Below, in pieces: positions 1 through 9,024 of a stretch of DNA of 44,120 bases (positions are counted from its first letter, which is position 1; every line of letters begins with the position of its first letter). Position numbers and translations under genes: made by a program. Origin of the DNA: Desulfobacterales bacterium (GTDB taxonomy: Bacteria > Desulfobacterota > Desulfobacteria > Desulfobacterales > JAAELO01); assembly GCA_024226555.1 (NCBI GenBank), contig JAAELO010000582.1, positions 1 to 44,120 on the forward strand. The letters are read 5' to 3'. The notes beneath the pieces are model-generated. The model had not been told where the DNA came from. It saw only the letters and a list, made by a program, of their open reading frames with translations, and ran no database searches.

Positions 1-130
1 AAAAAAAATATTTTTTTTTTAATCGCAAAATATTTCAGTTAAATTACAGGGGACATTAAAAATGGATAAACAGTTTAATGAAAGTTATTAAAATTGTTAC
101 GAAAGGAACTTCTAAAATTGTTTCTAATAC

Positions 131-155
131 AAAATCCCGCATAAAGCGGGATTTT
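131..155. terminator. Bidirectional intrinsic terminator
   Basis: A 10-bp perfect inverted repeat (131-140 with 146-155, 5-nt loop ATAAA) has a GCGGG/CCCGC core flanked by A and T runs on its two sides. It lies about 35 nt past the stop codon of the minus-strand outer-membrane protein gene and would end that transcript. The T run is better on the plus strand, so it may also stop transcription entering from the left edge. Confidence 0.75.
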
Positions 156-189
156 TAATAGTAAATTTATATTTTATAGTTCTATTTTT

Positions 190-1272
190 TTACCATCCGA
201 TTGTTACGTGAGCCATATATCTTCTATCCTCTTTCTGCCCGGCATAAGCTCCAACTTCTTCACCATATGTTGCAGCATCAATTCTTATAATCCAGATATC
301 AACGGTTGCTCCTGCTGTCCAGTATCCCTGATTAAAACCACCTCTAACAGCTAAAAAGTAATTGAATCTGAATTCTGCACCAAGATGAAGTCTTTTACCA
401 ATATCATCATCTTCACCAGCATTAAAAGCAACATCTCTAAAATCTGCTGCTAAAGTGAATTTTGCAAAACTTAGATCTGTAATAAGTGCAATACCTGTAT
501 TTACAACAGTTTTAATATCTTCAGCTTCACCCATATCCATTTCCGGAACGTTTTGAGCTACTGCTGCAAGATTAAGTTTAAAAGTATCTCCCATTGAATA
601 TATAAATCCAATATCTCCGGAAACACCATCTCCCTCTTGCATATATTCGTTTTCAAGTTTGTCCTCAAAACTGTCATCTGCAAGTTCAAATGCATAGAAC
701 TGTCTTATAACAGACTTTCTTGTTATAAACTTTGCAGCAACACCAATTTTAAATGAATCATCTTCCGTTACATCAAAACCTGCACCAACATAGGCACCGT
801 AATCAAGGAAAACTCTCGCATCAAGATATGGATCAGCAAGGTTTCTAACAGCTGCACCAACCTGAGCATTTAGAAAACCACTCATCATTATTCCAACAGT
901 ATCGGTTGTAAATCCAATATATGGAAATAAACCAACCTGAGCATGCTGGTATTTTCCAACAAAATCCCTCATAAACTCTTCAAGTTTTGCAGGGTCATCA
1001 AAAGAATCAAAGTCAGAATTCATCATATCATATGTATTTTTAGATAAACCTGCGATTGGATTAACAAGTCCCATATGAAAAGATTTATTCTGAGCAAGTC
1101 CTGCTGGATTATAATAAAGTGCATTTTCGTCATCAGCAACTGCAGTGAATGCCCCCCCCATACCCATTGGTCTTACACCCCTATATAGTCTGAAATATTC
1201 AGTGGCATTGGCATTTGTGAAAAATAATGACGATAGAACAATTAAGCCAATTATAATTTTAATATATTTCAT
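190..1272 (-). CDS. PorV/UPF0164-like outer-membrane beta-barrel protein
   Basis: A 360-residue exported protein. Residues 1-23 form a signal peptide (basic start, hydrophobic core, ANA cleavage site). The mature N-terminus carries the signature MGGAFTAVADDENALYYNP (residues 38-56), shared by UPF0164 and PorV/PorQ/FadL-like outer-membrane barrels. The rest alternates short polar and hydrophobic stretches, as expected for beta-strands, and ends in an aromatic residue (IGW). I chose the ATG at 1272 because GAAAGGAA sits just upstream; an upstream in-frame start at 1317 would add 15 polar residues before the signal peptide and overlap the preceding gene. It follows the lipoprotein gene by about 35 nt and is probably co-transcribed with it. 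A G8 run (plus-strand C8 at 1152-1159) covers codons 38-41. The transported substrate, if any, is unknown. Confidence 0.75.
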   Translation of the reverse strand: MKYIKIIIGLIVLSSLFFTNANATEYFRLYRGVRPMGMGGAFTAVADDENALYYNPAGLAQNKSFHMGLVNPIAGLSKNTYDMMNSDFDSFDDPAKLEEFMRDFVGKYQHAQVGLFPYIGFTTDTVGIMMSGFLNAQVGAAVRNLADPYLDARVFLDYGAYVGAGFDVTEDDSFKIGVAAKFITRKSVIRQFYAFELADDSFEDKLENEYMQEGDGVSGDIGFIYSMGDTFKLNLAAVAQNVPEMDMGEAEDIKTVVNTGIALITDLSFAKFTLAADFRDVAFNAGEDDDIGKRLHLGAEFRFNYFLAVRGGFNQGYWTAGATVDIWIIRIDAATYGEEVGAYAGQKEDRRYMAHVTIGW

Positions 1273-1306
1273 TGTAATTCCTTTCAAAAAAGATTTCGGC
1301 TTATTT

Positions 1307-2044
1307 TTATGTTCCATTTACAAAGTCAGCAATTTCAACATCTGTTATACCACCTGAATATCCGATATCTGTTAAAAAATCATCGAATCCTTCCCTAAGA
1401 GATGAGCCACCACCACTTAAATCATCTATAGAATCTATATAAGAATTTAATGTATCAACGGAATTGTTAATTTTAGTAACAGATGTAGCATCAAAATTTC
1501 CAGAAACTACAGTAGCAATTCCTGAATCTAAAGACACAGGCCACCCTTGTGTTGTACCTACACGTTCAGCAAGAACAAGAACTGTTCTCGTAACATGTAA
1601 AATGCATAATTGAGCTTTAACAGAATCTGTTAGAGTTAACCCTTCATATAATGAGATTGCTTCTTCAATATCAGATGTTTTGCTTGAAACTTCAGCAGAA
1701 GTTAGATCATTATTACTATCACCTAAAACAAGTCCAACAGTTTCAATGCCATTATTACTTGAATTATCAATAGCAGTTATTAAACTTGGAATATCCAAAC
1801 CAGCCGTACCTGCATAACTCGAAGCTAAAGCTCTTTTAACCTCTTCATCGTTTTGATTTAAAGTTAAAAGGATTGCTTTTGCTGCTGCATAATTACCATC
1901 ATCAAGATACATCAAAGCCTGTTCCATCTGTGCTTCATCTGATGTATCATCAGAATAATCACTGAAAATATTCTCATCACAACCTGAAATTGTTAAAAAG
2001 GTTAATAAAACAAGTATTGTTCCTATAATCCTGAGTGGTCTCAT
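1307..2044 (-). CDS. Lipoprotein with TPR-like helical body
   Basis: A 245-residue predicted lipoprotein. The N-terminus has two arginines, a hydrophobic segment and the lipobox ISGC with Cys22 as the lipidation site. Cys22 is followed by Asp-Glu; in enterobacteria Asp at +2 favours retention in the inner membrane, but that rule may not hold here. Residues 38-75 (EQALMYLDDGNYAAAKAILL) look like one tetratricopeptide-type helical hairpin; the rest is a helical, Ser/Asp/Thr-rich body that I do not recognise. The start at 2044 has a strong ribosome binding site (GAAGGAGGG). It is the first gene of a two-gene unit with the outer-membrane protein, so a role in envelope assembly or as its partner is plausible but inferred. 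Confidence 0.7.
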   Translation of the reverse strand: MRPLRIIGTILVLLTFLTISGCDENIFSDYSDDTSDEAQMEQALMYLDDGNYAAAKAILLTLNQNDEEVKRALASSYAGTAGLDIPSLITAIDNSSNNGIETVGLVLGDSNNDLTSAEVSSKTSDIEEAISLYEGLTLTDSVKAQLCILHVTRTVLVLAERVGTTQGWPVSLDSGIATVVSGNFDATSVTKINNSVDTLNSYIDSIDDLSGGGSSLREGFDDFLTDIGYSGGITDVEIADFVNGT

Positions 2045-2786
2045 AACATTCCCTCCTTCAGGGTTTGTATTTAATCTTAAGGCTTTGAATTAATTATAAT
2101 AATCTTAAAACAAAATTTTAACTTCCAATGTTTTAGATTAGCCTTTAAAGACAGTTTATTGTTATTTAATTGTTTTTAAAATGAAATATATCACACTTCA
2201 GCTATAAAGTACTACAATTAAGGGGTTTTCTTGTTGTAATTTATAATAAAGTTAATATTTAAAATACATAGGGACAGGGGATTACCTGTCAAAGTAGGTA
2301 ATTTAGCATTTAATTTGAAAAAATATTAATAGAAGAATTCATTCAATGATAAATAGATATTATAGCTTTAAAGTCTACTGGGTAGGTTTTTTACTTATAT
2401 TTTGAAAAACGTTCTATAATATTCCCAGGAATGACGACCAGTCTATTTTCAAAATGTGTTTGTTAAACTTTTCAAAAGTTTAGCCTCGCAGAGGACCTTT
2501 TTTTCATTATTCCTTATACGATGCTTTGTCATGAATAAGAAATAAGCAAAAACCTCCTGGATTCCTGATACCTGATTAAGAACAAGGTTTAATCAGGTTC
2601 TGGAATGACAACCACTTGGCACTAATATTTCCAAAGATTAAATCTCAAAATATTTTCACTAAAATAAATAAAATTGATTTATGACACAGCCTATAAAGAA
2701 GTTTCTTGTAGCGTTCTGGAATGACAACCTCTTTTAGGAAATCGCTAATAACTTTCTTTTGATAGAACTACAGCGATAAATTAATA
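2045..2786. repeat. Gene-free region with degraded REP-like palindromic repeats
   Basis: No convincing gene is seen on either strand. A 17-bp direct repeat GTTCTGGAATGACAACC occurs exactly at 2597-2613 and 2713-2729, and a weaker copy (AGGAATGACGACC) is at 2427-2439. The middle copy is the right half of a palindrome: GGATTCC at 2559-2565, then inverted arms 2571-2579 and 2589-2597, then GGAATGAC at 2602-2609. This GGATTCC...GGAATGAC layout is that of a widespread class of dispersed bacterial REP-type intergenic elements. Also present are a perfect 9-bp inverted repeat at 2464-2482 and, directly after it, a short hairpin followed by a run of seven T (2484-2504). The left end should hold the promoter of the lipoprotein gene: a TATAAT on the minus strand at 2093-2098 has no good -35 partner. 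Confidence 0.6.
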
Positions 2787-4214
2787 TTACAAAGGACCAA
2801 AACTTAATAGCATTATGATAGATCTTTTTGCATATTCAACAAAGATTTGAGGAAATACACCTGGCAGGATAATCCCTATTATAAAGAATACAGATAAAAG
2901 TCTGATTGGAAATTGTATTTGTAAGGTTGAACCTTTACTATCCCTCATATATACATTTCGAATTAGTTTTGCGGCATAAATAAAAGATATTACTGAAGAG
3001 AATATATAAACTGCTATAATTCCATAGAACTCCTTTTGGATGGCTGCGTATAAAATCAGAAACTTACCTATAAATCCTGATGTGAAAGGCATTCCTACAA
3101 TTCCTGCTATGCTGACAGAAAAGGTGAATCCCATTAGATTAGATCGTTTATTAAGACCTTTTAAATCGATAATTTTGAGAGCTTCATCCTTTTCAAGAAA
3201 TTTAATTATATATAACAGAGACATAACTATTAATGAAAAGCAGGATACTGAGTATACGCTCGCAATTAGCCCAGTCTCATTGTTGCAAACAACTGAAAGC
3301 AGTAGAAACCCACAATTATTTATTGTTGAAAAAGCTACGAAATTCCTGATTTTATCCTGCGAAATTGTTTTAAAAACACTTAAAACTATGGAAACAACAG
3401 ATATCGTAATTAAAAACCAGGTTAGCTTACTGCTAACATTTCCTGTAATGTTCACTATTTTTATTAAAGCAGCGGTGCTTCCAATTACAAGTACTGTAAT
3501 TATAAATGATGAAGTTATTCCGTTACTTTTTTCTGTAATATCTTCAACGCTGAAGTGAAAAGGAAATACAACAATTTTGAATAGTACTGTGCTTAAAATA
3601 AGAATGAAAGAAACAACAATAAGGGTTGAATCTCCGATCATCATTGGAATTACATTTTTTTTAGCAAGCTCTTTTATCATAATTTTACCGGTAGCTCCCC
3701 ATAATAGGGAAACTCCATAAAGAGCAAGTCCTGATACTACAACACTTATTAAAATATATTTTATACCGGCTTTTGTTGCATCTCCATTACTACCTTTGAA
3801 AAACAGAATTACATATAATGAAAGCGTAGTAACTTCAAGGGACATAAGCATTGTAAAAATATCACCGGAGCTTGCTACAAGATAAAGACCGAAGCTTGCT
3901 ATTGTTAAATTTTGAAAATATTCAAATGGTAATTTCTCTTTTTTTCCAACACTGGTGGACATGTAAACAATTAAAAAATAACCTGCTGCAATCATTACCT
4001 TAAATGTTTGGGAAAAATTGTCGACAACGTATATTTTGTTTAAATATTCACCCGTTTGATCATATGAATAAAGAGCTATGAAAACATTGATAGCTGCAGC
4101 AACCTGAATAATACCATAGATCAACTCGTTATCTTTATTACCTGAAGCTATTATATATATTAGAAAAAACATTAAAATTAATACAATTTCGGGAAGTAGT
4201 GGCTGAATATTCAT
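2787..4214 (-). CDS. nuoN: NuoN-like antiporter subunit of complex I-like enzyme
   Basis: A 475-residue polytopic membrane protein with about 14 hydrophobic segments, of the NuoN/MrpD proton-antiporter family. Of the antiporter-like subunits in this cluster it is the most canonical. Glu127 in LMSLEVTTLSLY matches the essential TM5 glutamate, Lys213 in LFKIVVFPFH matches the TM7 lysine, and Lys384 in GFIGKFLIL matches the TM12 lysine. The usual PDVYEGAP motif after TM7 is degraded, and the lysine normally found in TM8 (PKAA) is not seen. It is the last gene of the cluster, starting 10 nt after nuoM ends. No clear terminator follows; the next 742 bp are gene-free. It probably still moves protons or Na+, unlike some of its partners. 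Confidence 0.85.
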   Translation of the reverse strand: MNIQPLLPEIVLILMFFLIYIIASGNKDNELIYGIIQVAAAINVFIALYSYDQTGEYLNKIYVVDNFSQTFKVMIAAGYFLIVYMSTSVGKKEKLPFEYFQNLTIASFGLYLVASSGDIFTMLMSLEVTTLSLYVILFFKGSNGDATKAGIKYILISVVVSGLALYGVSLLWGATGKIMIKELAKKNVIPMMIGDSTLIVVSFILILSTVLFKIVVFPFHFSVEDITEKSNGITSSFIITVLVIGSTAALIKIVNITGNVSSKLTWFLITISVVSIVLSVFKTISQDKIRNFVAFSTINNCGFLLLSVVCNNETGLIASVYSVSCFSLIVMSLLYIIKFLEKDEALKIIDLKGLNKRSNLMGFTFSVSIAGIVGMPFTSGFIGKFLILYAAIQKEFYGIIAVYIFSSVISFIYAAKLIRNVYMRDSKGSTLQIQFPIRLLSVFFIIGIILPGVFPQIFVEYAKRSIIMLLSFGPL

Positions 4215-4223
4215 ATATTTACT

Positions 4224-5684
4224 CTAAAACATCTTTAAAATTGTTGAAATTTCCGGGTTCATCATATCTATAAATATTTTGGGAAATAATCCATTAATAA
4301 TTATAACGAAAACAAGTATTAACAGTATGATAATCTCGTCTGGTTTAATATCACTTTTCTTTTCTCTTATGAGGTTTAATACATTAATATCAGAGTCACC
4401 CCATATCATTATTCTAGTATAGTTTATTACGTATATAGCTGCTATGATTAACCCAATTATCATTAAAGCACCTAAAAACAGATTTTTCTTAAATCCACCT
4501 GAAATAATTAAAAACTCGGAAATAAAAGTTCCGGTAGCTGGAAACCCTATTAAAGCAAGTGAGAAAAAAATAATAAAAATAGATAATTTGGGCATTTCAA
4601 AGCTGATTACCCTGTTATCATCTAATTTTGCACTATTTGATCTTCTAAACATAAAACCATAGCATATAAAAATACCAGGAATTATAAATCCCATATTAAT
4701 AATATGCATTATACTTCCGGTCACTCCGTCATTGTTAATAAAAAGGGCTCCCACAAATGAAATTGCGGCATGACTTATCATAATGTATGAGAAAAGTTCA
4801 TTGATATATTTTCTTGTAAAAGCAAGTATTGAGCAATAAAAAAAAGATATTAGTGCAAAGGATATAAAAATATACAGAATATAATCATTTACACAAAAAG
4901 GAATACAAAATTTTATAAAGTTATATATACCTATTTTAAAAATTATAGCTGATATTATAATGTTTGTTGAAACATAGTCTGAGTCTGTTTTATGAACTGA
5001 AATTATATGTATTGGAAATATTGAAAACAGAAGTACAACAGACAAATTCATTAGTAAAAAAATCCAGATTTTAGCTTCTTTTGCTATATCTTTAACAATA
5101 TTTACATCGGGATGATAAAAAGATCCTGTATTTGCATAAATCAGAATAGATGATGATAAAAATAGAAGACTGCTTATTAACAGGACCGTTAGAATTATTT
5201 TGCTTCTTAGATTATCCTCAAAAAAAGATACAGAAAGATATAATGATATAATTATTATATTTATGAAAAAAAACATCAGTACTGTGTTTAAACTCGCAAA
5301 ATAACCAATAGCACCGGCTCCTGTGGTTAAAATCAGTATTGATTTCTGTTTAATGTTGTCACTTCTAAATTCATAAAGGAGTAATATAAAAATGATAATT
5401 GATATGGAACCAATAAACACAACTGAGATTCCTGTTAATCCCATAGAGTAATCAAGATTTAGAAAAACAAGCCAATGGCTCAATTCTGTAAATTGTGGTT
5501 TAATTATTGTTATATCAAATTTTATAAGAATATAAAAACATACAAAAATATTAATAATTGAAGAAGTTATTGATATCAATTTTATTGAGTTTTTTCTTTT
5601 TAGACAGCCTATAATAAATATTGATATTAAAGGGTTATATATCAAAAATGGAATTATGTGGTGGCTGATTTCAGATATTTCCAT
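4224..5684 (-). CDS. nuoM: NuoM-like antiporter subunit, divergent
   Basis: A 486-residue polytopic membrane protein of the NuoM family. By hand alignment the TM5 glutamate (FFEAM in typical NuoM) is Asn142 and the TM7 lysine (KxPxFPFH) is Leu219, with FPIH retained at 223-226. The TM8 lysine survives as Lys250 (IFKIGIY) and the TM12 glutamate as Glu390 (GTFISEFLI). So the cytoplasmic-side input pair appears lost while the distal residues remain. Its ATG overlaps the preceding stop codon by one base (TAATG), implying translational coupling. It belongs to the membrane arm of the complex I-like enzyme. Assignment as NuoM rather than another antiporter-type subunit rests on gene order (before nuoN), length and the TM8 and TM12 motifs. 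Confidence 0.8.
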   Translation of the reverse strand: MEISEISHHIIPFLIYNPLISIFIIGCLKRKNSIKLISITSSIINIFVCFYILIKFDITIIKPQFTELSHWLVFLNLDYSMGLTGISVVFIGSISIIIFILLLYEFRSDNIKQKSILILTTGAGAIGYFASLNTVLMFFFINIIIISLYLSVSFFEDNLRSKIILTVLLISSLLFLSSSILIYANTGSFYHPDVNIVKDIAKEAKIWIFLLMNLSVVLLFSIFPIHIISVHKTDSDYVSTNIIISAIIFKIGIYNFIKFCIPFCVNDYILYIFISFALISFFYCSILAFTRKYINELFSYIMISHAAISFVGALFINNDGVTGSIMHIINMGFIIPGIFICYGFMFRRSNSAKLDDNRVISFEMPKLSIFIIFFSLALIGFPATGTFISEFLIISGGFKKNLFLGALMIIGLIIAAIYVINYTRIMIWGDSDINVLNLIREKKSDIKPDEIIILLILVFVIIINGLFPKIFIDMMNPEISTILKMF

Positions 5685-7378
5685 TATAAAATCACCACTA
5701 TAAAAATTAAGAAAGCAATAATCAATATCATTAAGCCGGAATAATATCTGGTTTTAAGACTGTTAATATTATTTAATTCTTTTGAATAAGATTTTATAAG
5801 ACTATTCATATCCTTAAATTTTTCAGTTATCTGTTTTTCAAATATATCAAAATACCTGAAAATTTTCATATCAAATTTTAATTGAGTATTCAGTGCAGAA
5901 TCGAAAGTTTTTTCAGATTTTGTATATGCTGGTTTTACCATTTGATTATTAACATATTTAACAAGATCAATAATTTTCTCTATAGTATAGAAACTACCTT
6001 TTTCAGCCTTGATTATTGTTTTTAAAAAATTAAAAACAATCAGTGAAACTACAAAAACCTGAAAATAATCAGAAAATATTTCATATTTAATATCCTGCTG
6101 CTCAAAAAGTGTAAATTTAAGAACAATATAGAATGCTAATAATAGAAATATACCATAATTAATCTTTTCTTTTTCCCCAACAATTTCATTTTCTTTTAAA
6201 AAGTAGTAAATAATTCTAATTACTGCAATAAATAACAAAGAAAGATATATATATACGAACCCTTTATACCAGAAACTAAAATATTTAAAATTTAGCCTTG
6301 TAACAACCGTTTGAATACTATTGAAATATGATAATACGGGCATACCACTTATAATAACTAAACAGACAACCAGAAAACAAAGATGATATGGCATTATCTG
6401 ATATAATCCCTTACAATCGTCTAAATTTGTAATTTTCCTCTTTTTTATAATATCTGATATGACAAATATCATCATAACTGAACTTATCAGTGAAGCTATA
6501 ATAAAATCATTAACAACATAGATTTCATTAAAAAGGCCTGTAACAGATAAAATAGCAGCAATTTGAGATACAAATAAAAGATTAACTATATATCTTATAT
6601 CATTGTGAATTATAGCAAAAAGTAGTGTATAAATAGCTGTAGAATAACCTGCATAGATCAGAATATCTGAACCAGAGAACTTCTGAATTATTATATATAA
6701 AGTGACAATTGAAACTGTGGTCACATACATAATATAAATATTGTATTCGACCTTAGATATTAAACTTTGGAAAAGAAAGTGTAGCGGAATCACAGATGCT
6801 TTTAAAAGAAGAGGAATAATAATAAAATATTTAATATTATCATTTATTATAAAATTTATTTCTCCTGTGAAATATGAAACGCCTGCTACTAAAAACATGT
6901 CAATAATTAAAGATATTATTAAAAAGGTACTATATTTATTAAAATTCCCATTAATTTTAATTATTGTAAAAAATGGAATGTAACAGATAAAGAAATAAAA
7001 AAAGAAACACTGAATCAAGTTAACTGTTGATATTGAGGCAATAGCTGCAGCTATCATCAGAAAAAACAGCGAGTGCAGCCTATTGTCACTTTTTAAATTT
7101 AAAACAGAAAGAGAAAAACTAATTATCAATATGAGTTTATGGAACAGATCGGTTAGTGTGAAATATCTATTACTATAATCCATTAAACTGAAATCAAAAT
7201 AAAACAGAAAAAAACTGGCTGTTAAAGGCGTTATAATTATTACTATCTTTTTAAAAATCTCATTTTTTATTATTCCAATGAATAAAGATGCTAATAGATA
7301 TGTTAAAACTGCATACATATACTGATTTTTTAAAATTGAGATATTTTTTAGATAATCAAATGTAAAAAAATGTTCCAT
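5684..7378 (-). CDS. MrpD/NuoL-like extra antiporter subunit with cytoplasmic tail
   Basis: A 564-residue membrane protein of the NuoL/MrpD superfamily and an additional antiporter-like subunit beyond NuoL, M and N. Lys193 in LLLKASVIPLH matches the TM7 lysine. The TM5 glutamate is not visible (CFFFYFFICYIPF), and the TM12 segment (GMPVLSYFNSIQTV) has neither Lys nor Glu. After about 13 membrane segments, residues 465-545 form a charged, probably cytoplasmic helical region, followed by a final membrane helix that ends the protein. This recalls the extended C-termini of MrpD-type subunits in Mrp-linked respiratory complexes. The ATG at 7378 overlaps the upstream stop (TGATG); the codon before it, TTG at 7381, is a less likely start. 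It may form an extra ion channel or a structural piston arm. Confidence 0.75.
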   Translation of the reverse strand: MEHFFTFDYLKNISILKNQYMYAVLTYLLASLFIGIIKNEIFKKIVIIITPLTASFFLFYFDFSLMDYSNRYFTLTDLFHKLILIISFSLSVLNLKSDNRLHSLFFLMIAAAIASISTVNLIQCFFFYFFICYIPFFTIIKINGNFNKYSTFLIISLIIDMFLVAGVSYFTGEINFIINDNIKYFIIIPLLLKASVIPLHFLFQSLISKVEYNIYIMYVTTVSIVTLYIIIQKFSGSDILIYAGYSTAIYTLLFAIIHNDIRYIVNLLFVSQIAAILSVTGLFNEIYVVNDFIIASLISSVMMIFVISDIIKKRKITNLDDCKGLYQIMPYHLCFLVVCLVIISGMPVLSYFNSIQTVVTRLNFKYFSFWYKGFVYIYLSLLFIAVIRIIYYFLKENEIVGEKEKINYGIFLLLAFYIVLKFTLFEQQDIKYEIFSDYFQVFVVSLIVFNFLKTIIKAEKGSFYTIEKIIDLVKYVNNQMVKPAYTKSEKTFDSALNTQLKFDMKIFRYFDIFEKQITEKFKDMNSLIKSYSKELNNINSLKTRYYSGLMILIIAFLIFIVVIL

Positions 7379-7605
7379 CAAGCTTCCTTTTTAAAAAAAA
7401 TTACTGAAACTATCTTAAATAGTAGTACTAATAAAAAAGAAGCTGTAAATATAATAGATCCCCAAAAAAATTTGATCTTAAAACCTGTTATATTTTCAGG
7501 CCTTACTACAAAAAAATCTAAACTAATTACTATGATTATTAAAATAATAACCAAATAACTAAGGTATTTTTTATTATTTTTTATGTATTTGATTAAGTCA
7601 CTCAT
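7378..7605 (-). CDS. Small two-helix membrane protein between antiporter genes
   Basis: A 75-residue protein with two predicted membrane helices (about 14-33 and 46-69), a short loop with an ArgProGlu motif (VVRPEN), and Lys-rich ends. It overlaps the nuoL stop by the 4-nt ATGA and the next gene by TGATG, so it is clearly made with the cluster. Small two-helix proteins of about 75 residues, with a -D-(L/F)-(L/V)-V-P/R- turn, accompany MrpD-type genes in some anaerobic bacteria. The resemblance is from memory and not proven. It is probably an accessory membrane-arm subunit. I do not know a named family for it. Confidence 0.65.
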   Translation of the reverse strand: MSDLIKYIKNNKKYLSYLVIILIIIVISLDFFVVRPENITGFKIKFFWGSIIFTASFLLVLLFKIVSVIFFKKEA

Positions 7606-9020
7606 GGAATCACCACTTTTTCAACAATTTCAATTATAAATCTGTGGAAGCCAACAGATGCAAACGTTATCAATACTGAAACATAAGCTACAGATATTAA
7701 ACCTTTACTTTTATGTTCATTATCTGTCTTTACTTTTAAAGAGTTATTCGCATACACCTGAATTATAGAAATTGTACTGAAAAGCATAGCAAGCATAATA
7801 AAAAGGGTAACTACAATTTGATCATTTTCAAATGTCGCCTTTAAAAGGTATGATTTTGCAAGAAAACCTGAAAAAAGCGGAACACCGGCAAAACATAAAC
7901 CATTTATTATAAATGCTGACATATAATAACTGCCTGAATTTCTCCCAAGTTTTTCTCTTAAATCAAGTAATATAAATATAGATATGGATGATAGAACAAA
8001 AATAAATAACTGAAGAATACTTCCAATTACTGCATTTTCACTGAAAATAGTTATACCTGTCAAAATACAGGCAAATTGGCTTAGAAAAAGATATGAAAAC
8101 TTTTTTATCAGATCGTCTTTGTAAAAAGATAAAACAGATGAAAATAGAAGTGAAATCAAAACAATTGTTATCGTAATTTTATCAATACCTGATTTTACGA
8201 TAATCTCATAACCTAAAACAGAGAAGAATATCCTGATTATAGAGAAAACACTGGTTACAGGTATTATTATAAAAAGTATGATATTTACTGTAATACTTTT
8301 TGATATTGTTCTGGTTAACCAATTGTTCATAGGAAGTATGGAAGCATTAGCAACACCTATAAAACTTAGTACATATATTGCAATATAGAGAAAATCACTG
8401 CCTTTATCAAGAATACCATATTGTATGTTATTCATTCTGAAATCTAAATTATTACAATTGATATAAACCAGTATTATTGCTGGTAGAAAAAAGCCTTTAA
8501 AAAACAATATTAAAAAACCAACATATCTTTTTGAGTTTTTTAAACCTTTTTCACTATTGTAAAATGCGGATAATGGCCATGAGGTTATAGATATAATACC
8601 AAAGAAAAAATAGAGTGTTAACAGACTACCAGAAAGAATTACCCCAATAACTCCAAACTCAATCAATAAAAAGCAGAATAAAAAACCACCTTTACTACTA
8701 ACTTTTTCAAATTTAGTAGTAGTAAGATGATACGTTATTACGATTAGAAACGAGAGCGATATAATAAATGATATTAATATACCGAACCAATCCACCTTTA
8801 ATTTAAGGGCAATTCCTTTATAAAAGGTTATTATATTATATGTTAAAACTTCACTTTTAAAACCTGCACTTGCGATTAAAAATAAAGATATAAAGGTCAA
8901 AAATACTGTAATAAAAGTTAAAATATCTTTTGCTTTATTATCATCTTTTTTAAAAGCTACACATATAGCTCCAATTAAAGGAATAAGAACGGGAAATAAT
9001 ATTTTATATGAAATAATCAT
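7602..9020 (-). CDS. nuoL: NuoL-like antiporter subunit, divergent
   Basis: A 472-residue polytopic protein in the NuoL position, shorter than typical NuoL (about 610) because it lacks the long lateral helix. The start is the ATG at 9020, four bases after the nuoK stop and preceded by GGAT; the longer frame to 9083 would overlap nuoK by 59 nt. By hand alignment the TM5 glutamate (FWExMS) is Gly141 (FFGIIS), the TM7 lysine is Asn225 (NASILPMNNWL) and the TM8 His/Lys is absent. KDDLIKKFSY (301-310) and the TM12 Lys389 (SGFLAKSYLL) are kept. The fold is clear from these conserved stretches, but proton entry by the usual route looks impossible. It could instead be an MrpD-type subunit. Confidence 0.78.
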   Translation of the reverse strand: MIISYKILFPVLIPLIGAICVAFKKDDNKAKDILTFITVFLTFISLFLIASAGFKSEVLTYNIITFYKGIALKLKVDWFGILISFIISLSFLIVITYHLTTTKFEKVSSKGGFLFCFLLIEFGVIGVILSGSLLTLYFFFGIISITSWPLSAFYNSEKGLKNSKRYVGFLILFFKGFFLPAIILVYINCNNLDFRMNNIQYGILDKGSDFLYIAIYVLSFIGVANASILPMNNWLTRTISKSITVNIILFIIIPVTSVFSIIRIFFSVLGYEIIVKSGIDKITITIVLISLLFSSVLSFYKDDLIKKFSYLFLSQFACILTGITIFSENAVIGSILQLFIFVLSSISIFILLDLREKLGRNSGSYYMSAFIINGLCFAGVPLFSGFLAKSYLLKATFENDQIVVTLFIMLAMLFSTISIIQVYANNSLKVKTDNEHKSKGLISVAYVSVLITFASVGFHRFIIEIVEKVVIP

Positions 9021-9024
9021 TAAG

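Noticed and set aside
76-159. Short plus-strand frame starting MKVIKIVTKG
   Set aside because: It runs straight through the terminator hairpin and has no good ribosome binding site.
2616-2632. Second sigma54 promoter (TTGGCACTAATATTTCCA)
   Set aside because: The -24 half is good, but the -12 half reads TTTCC instead of TTGCW, and no plus-strand gene follows.
3040-3558. 172-codon plus-strand frame
   Set aside because: It lies entirely inside nuoN on the opposite strand, and the nuoN frame carries the family motifs.
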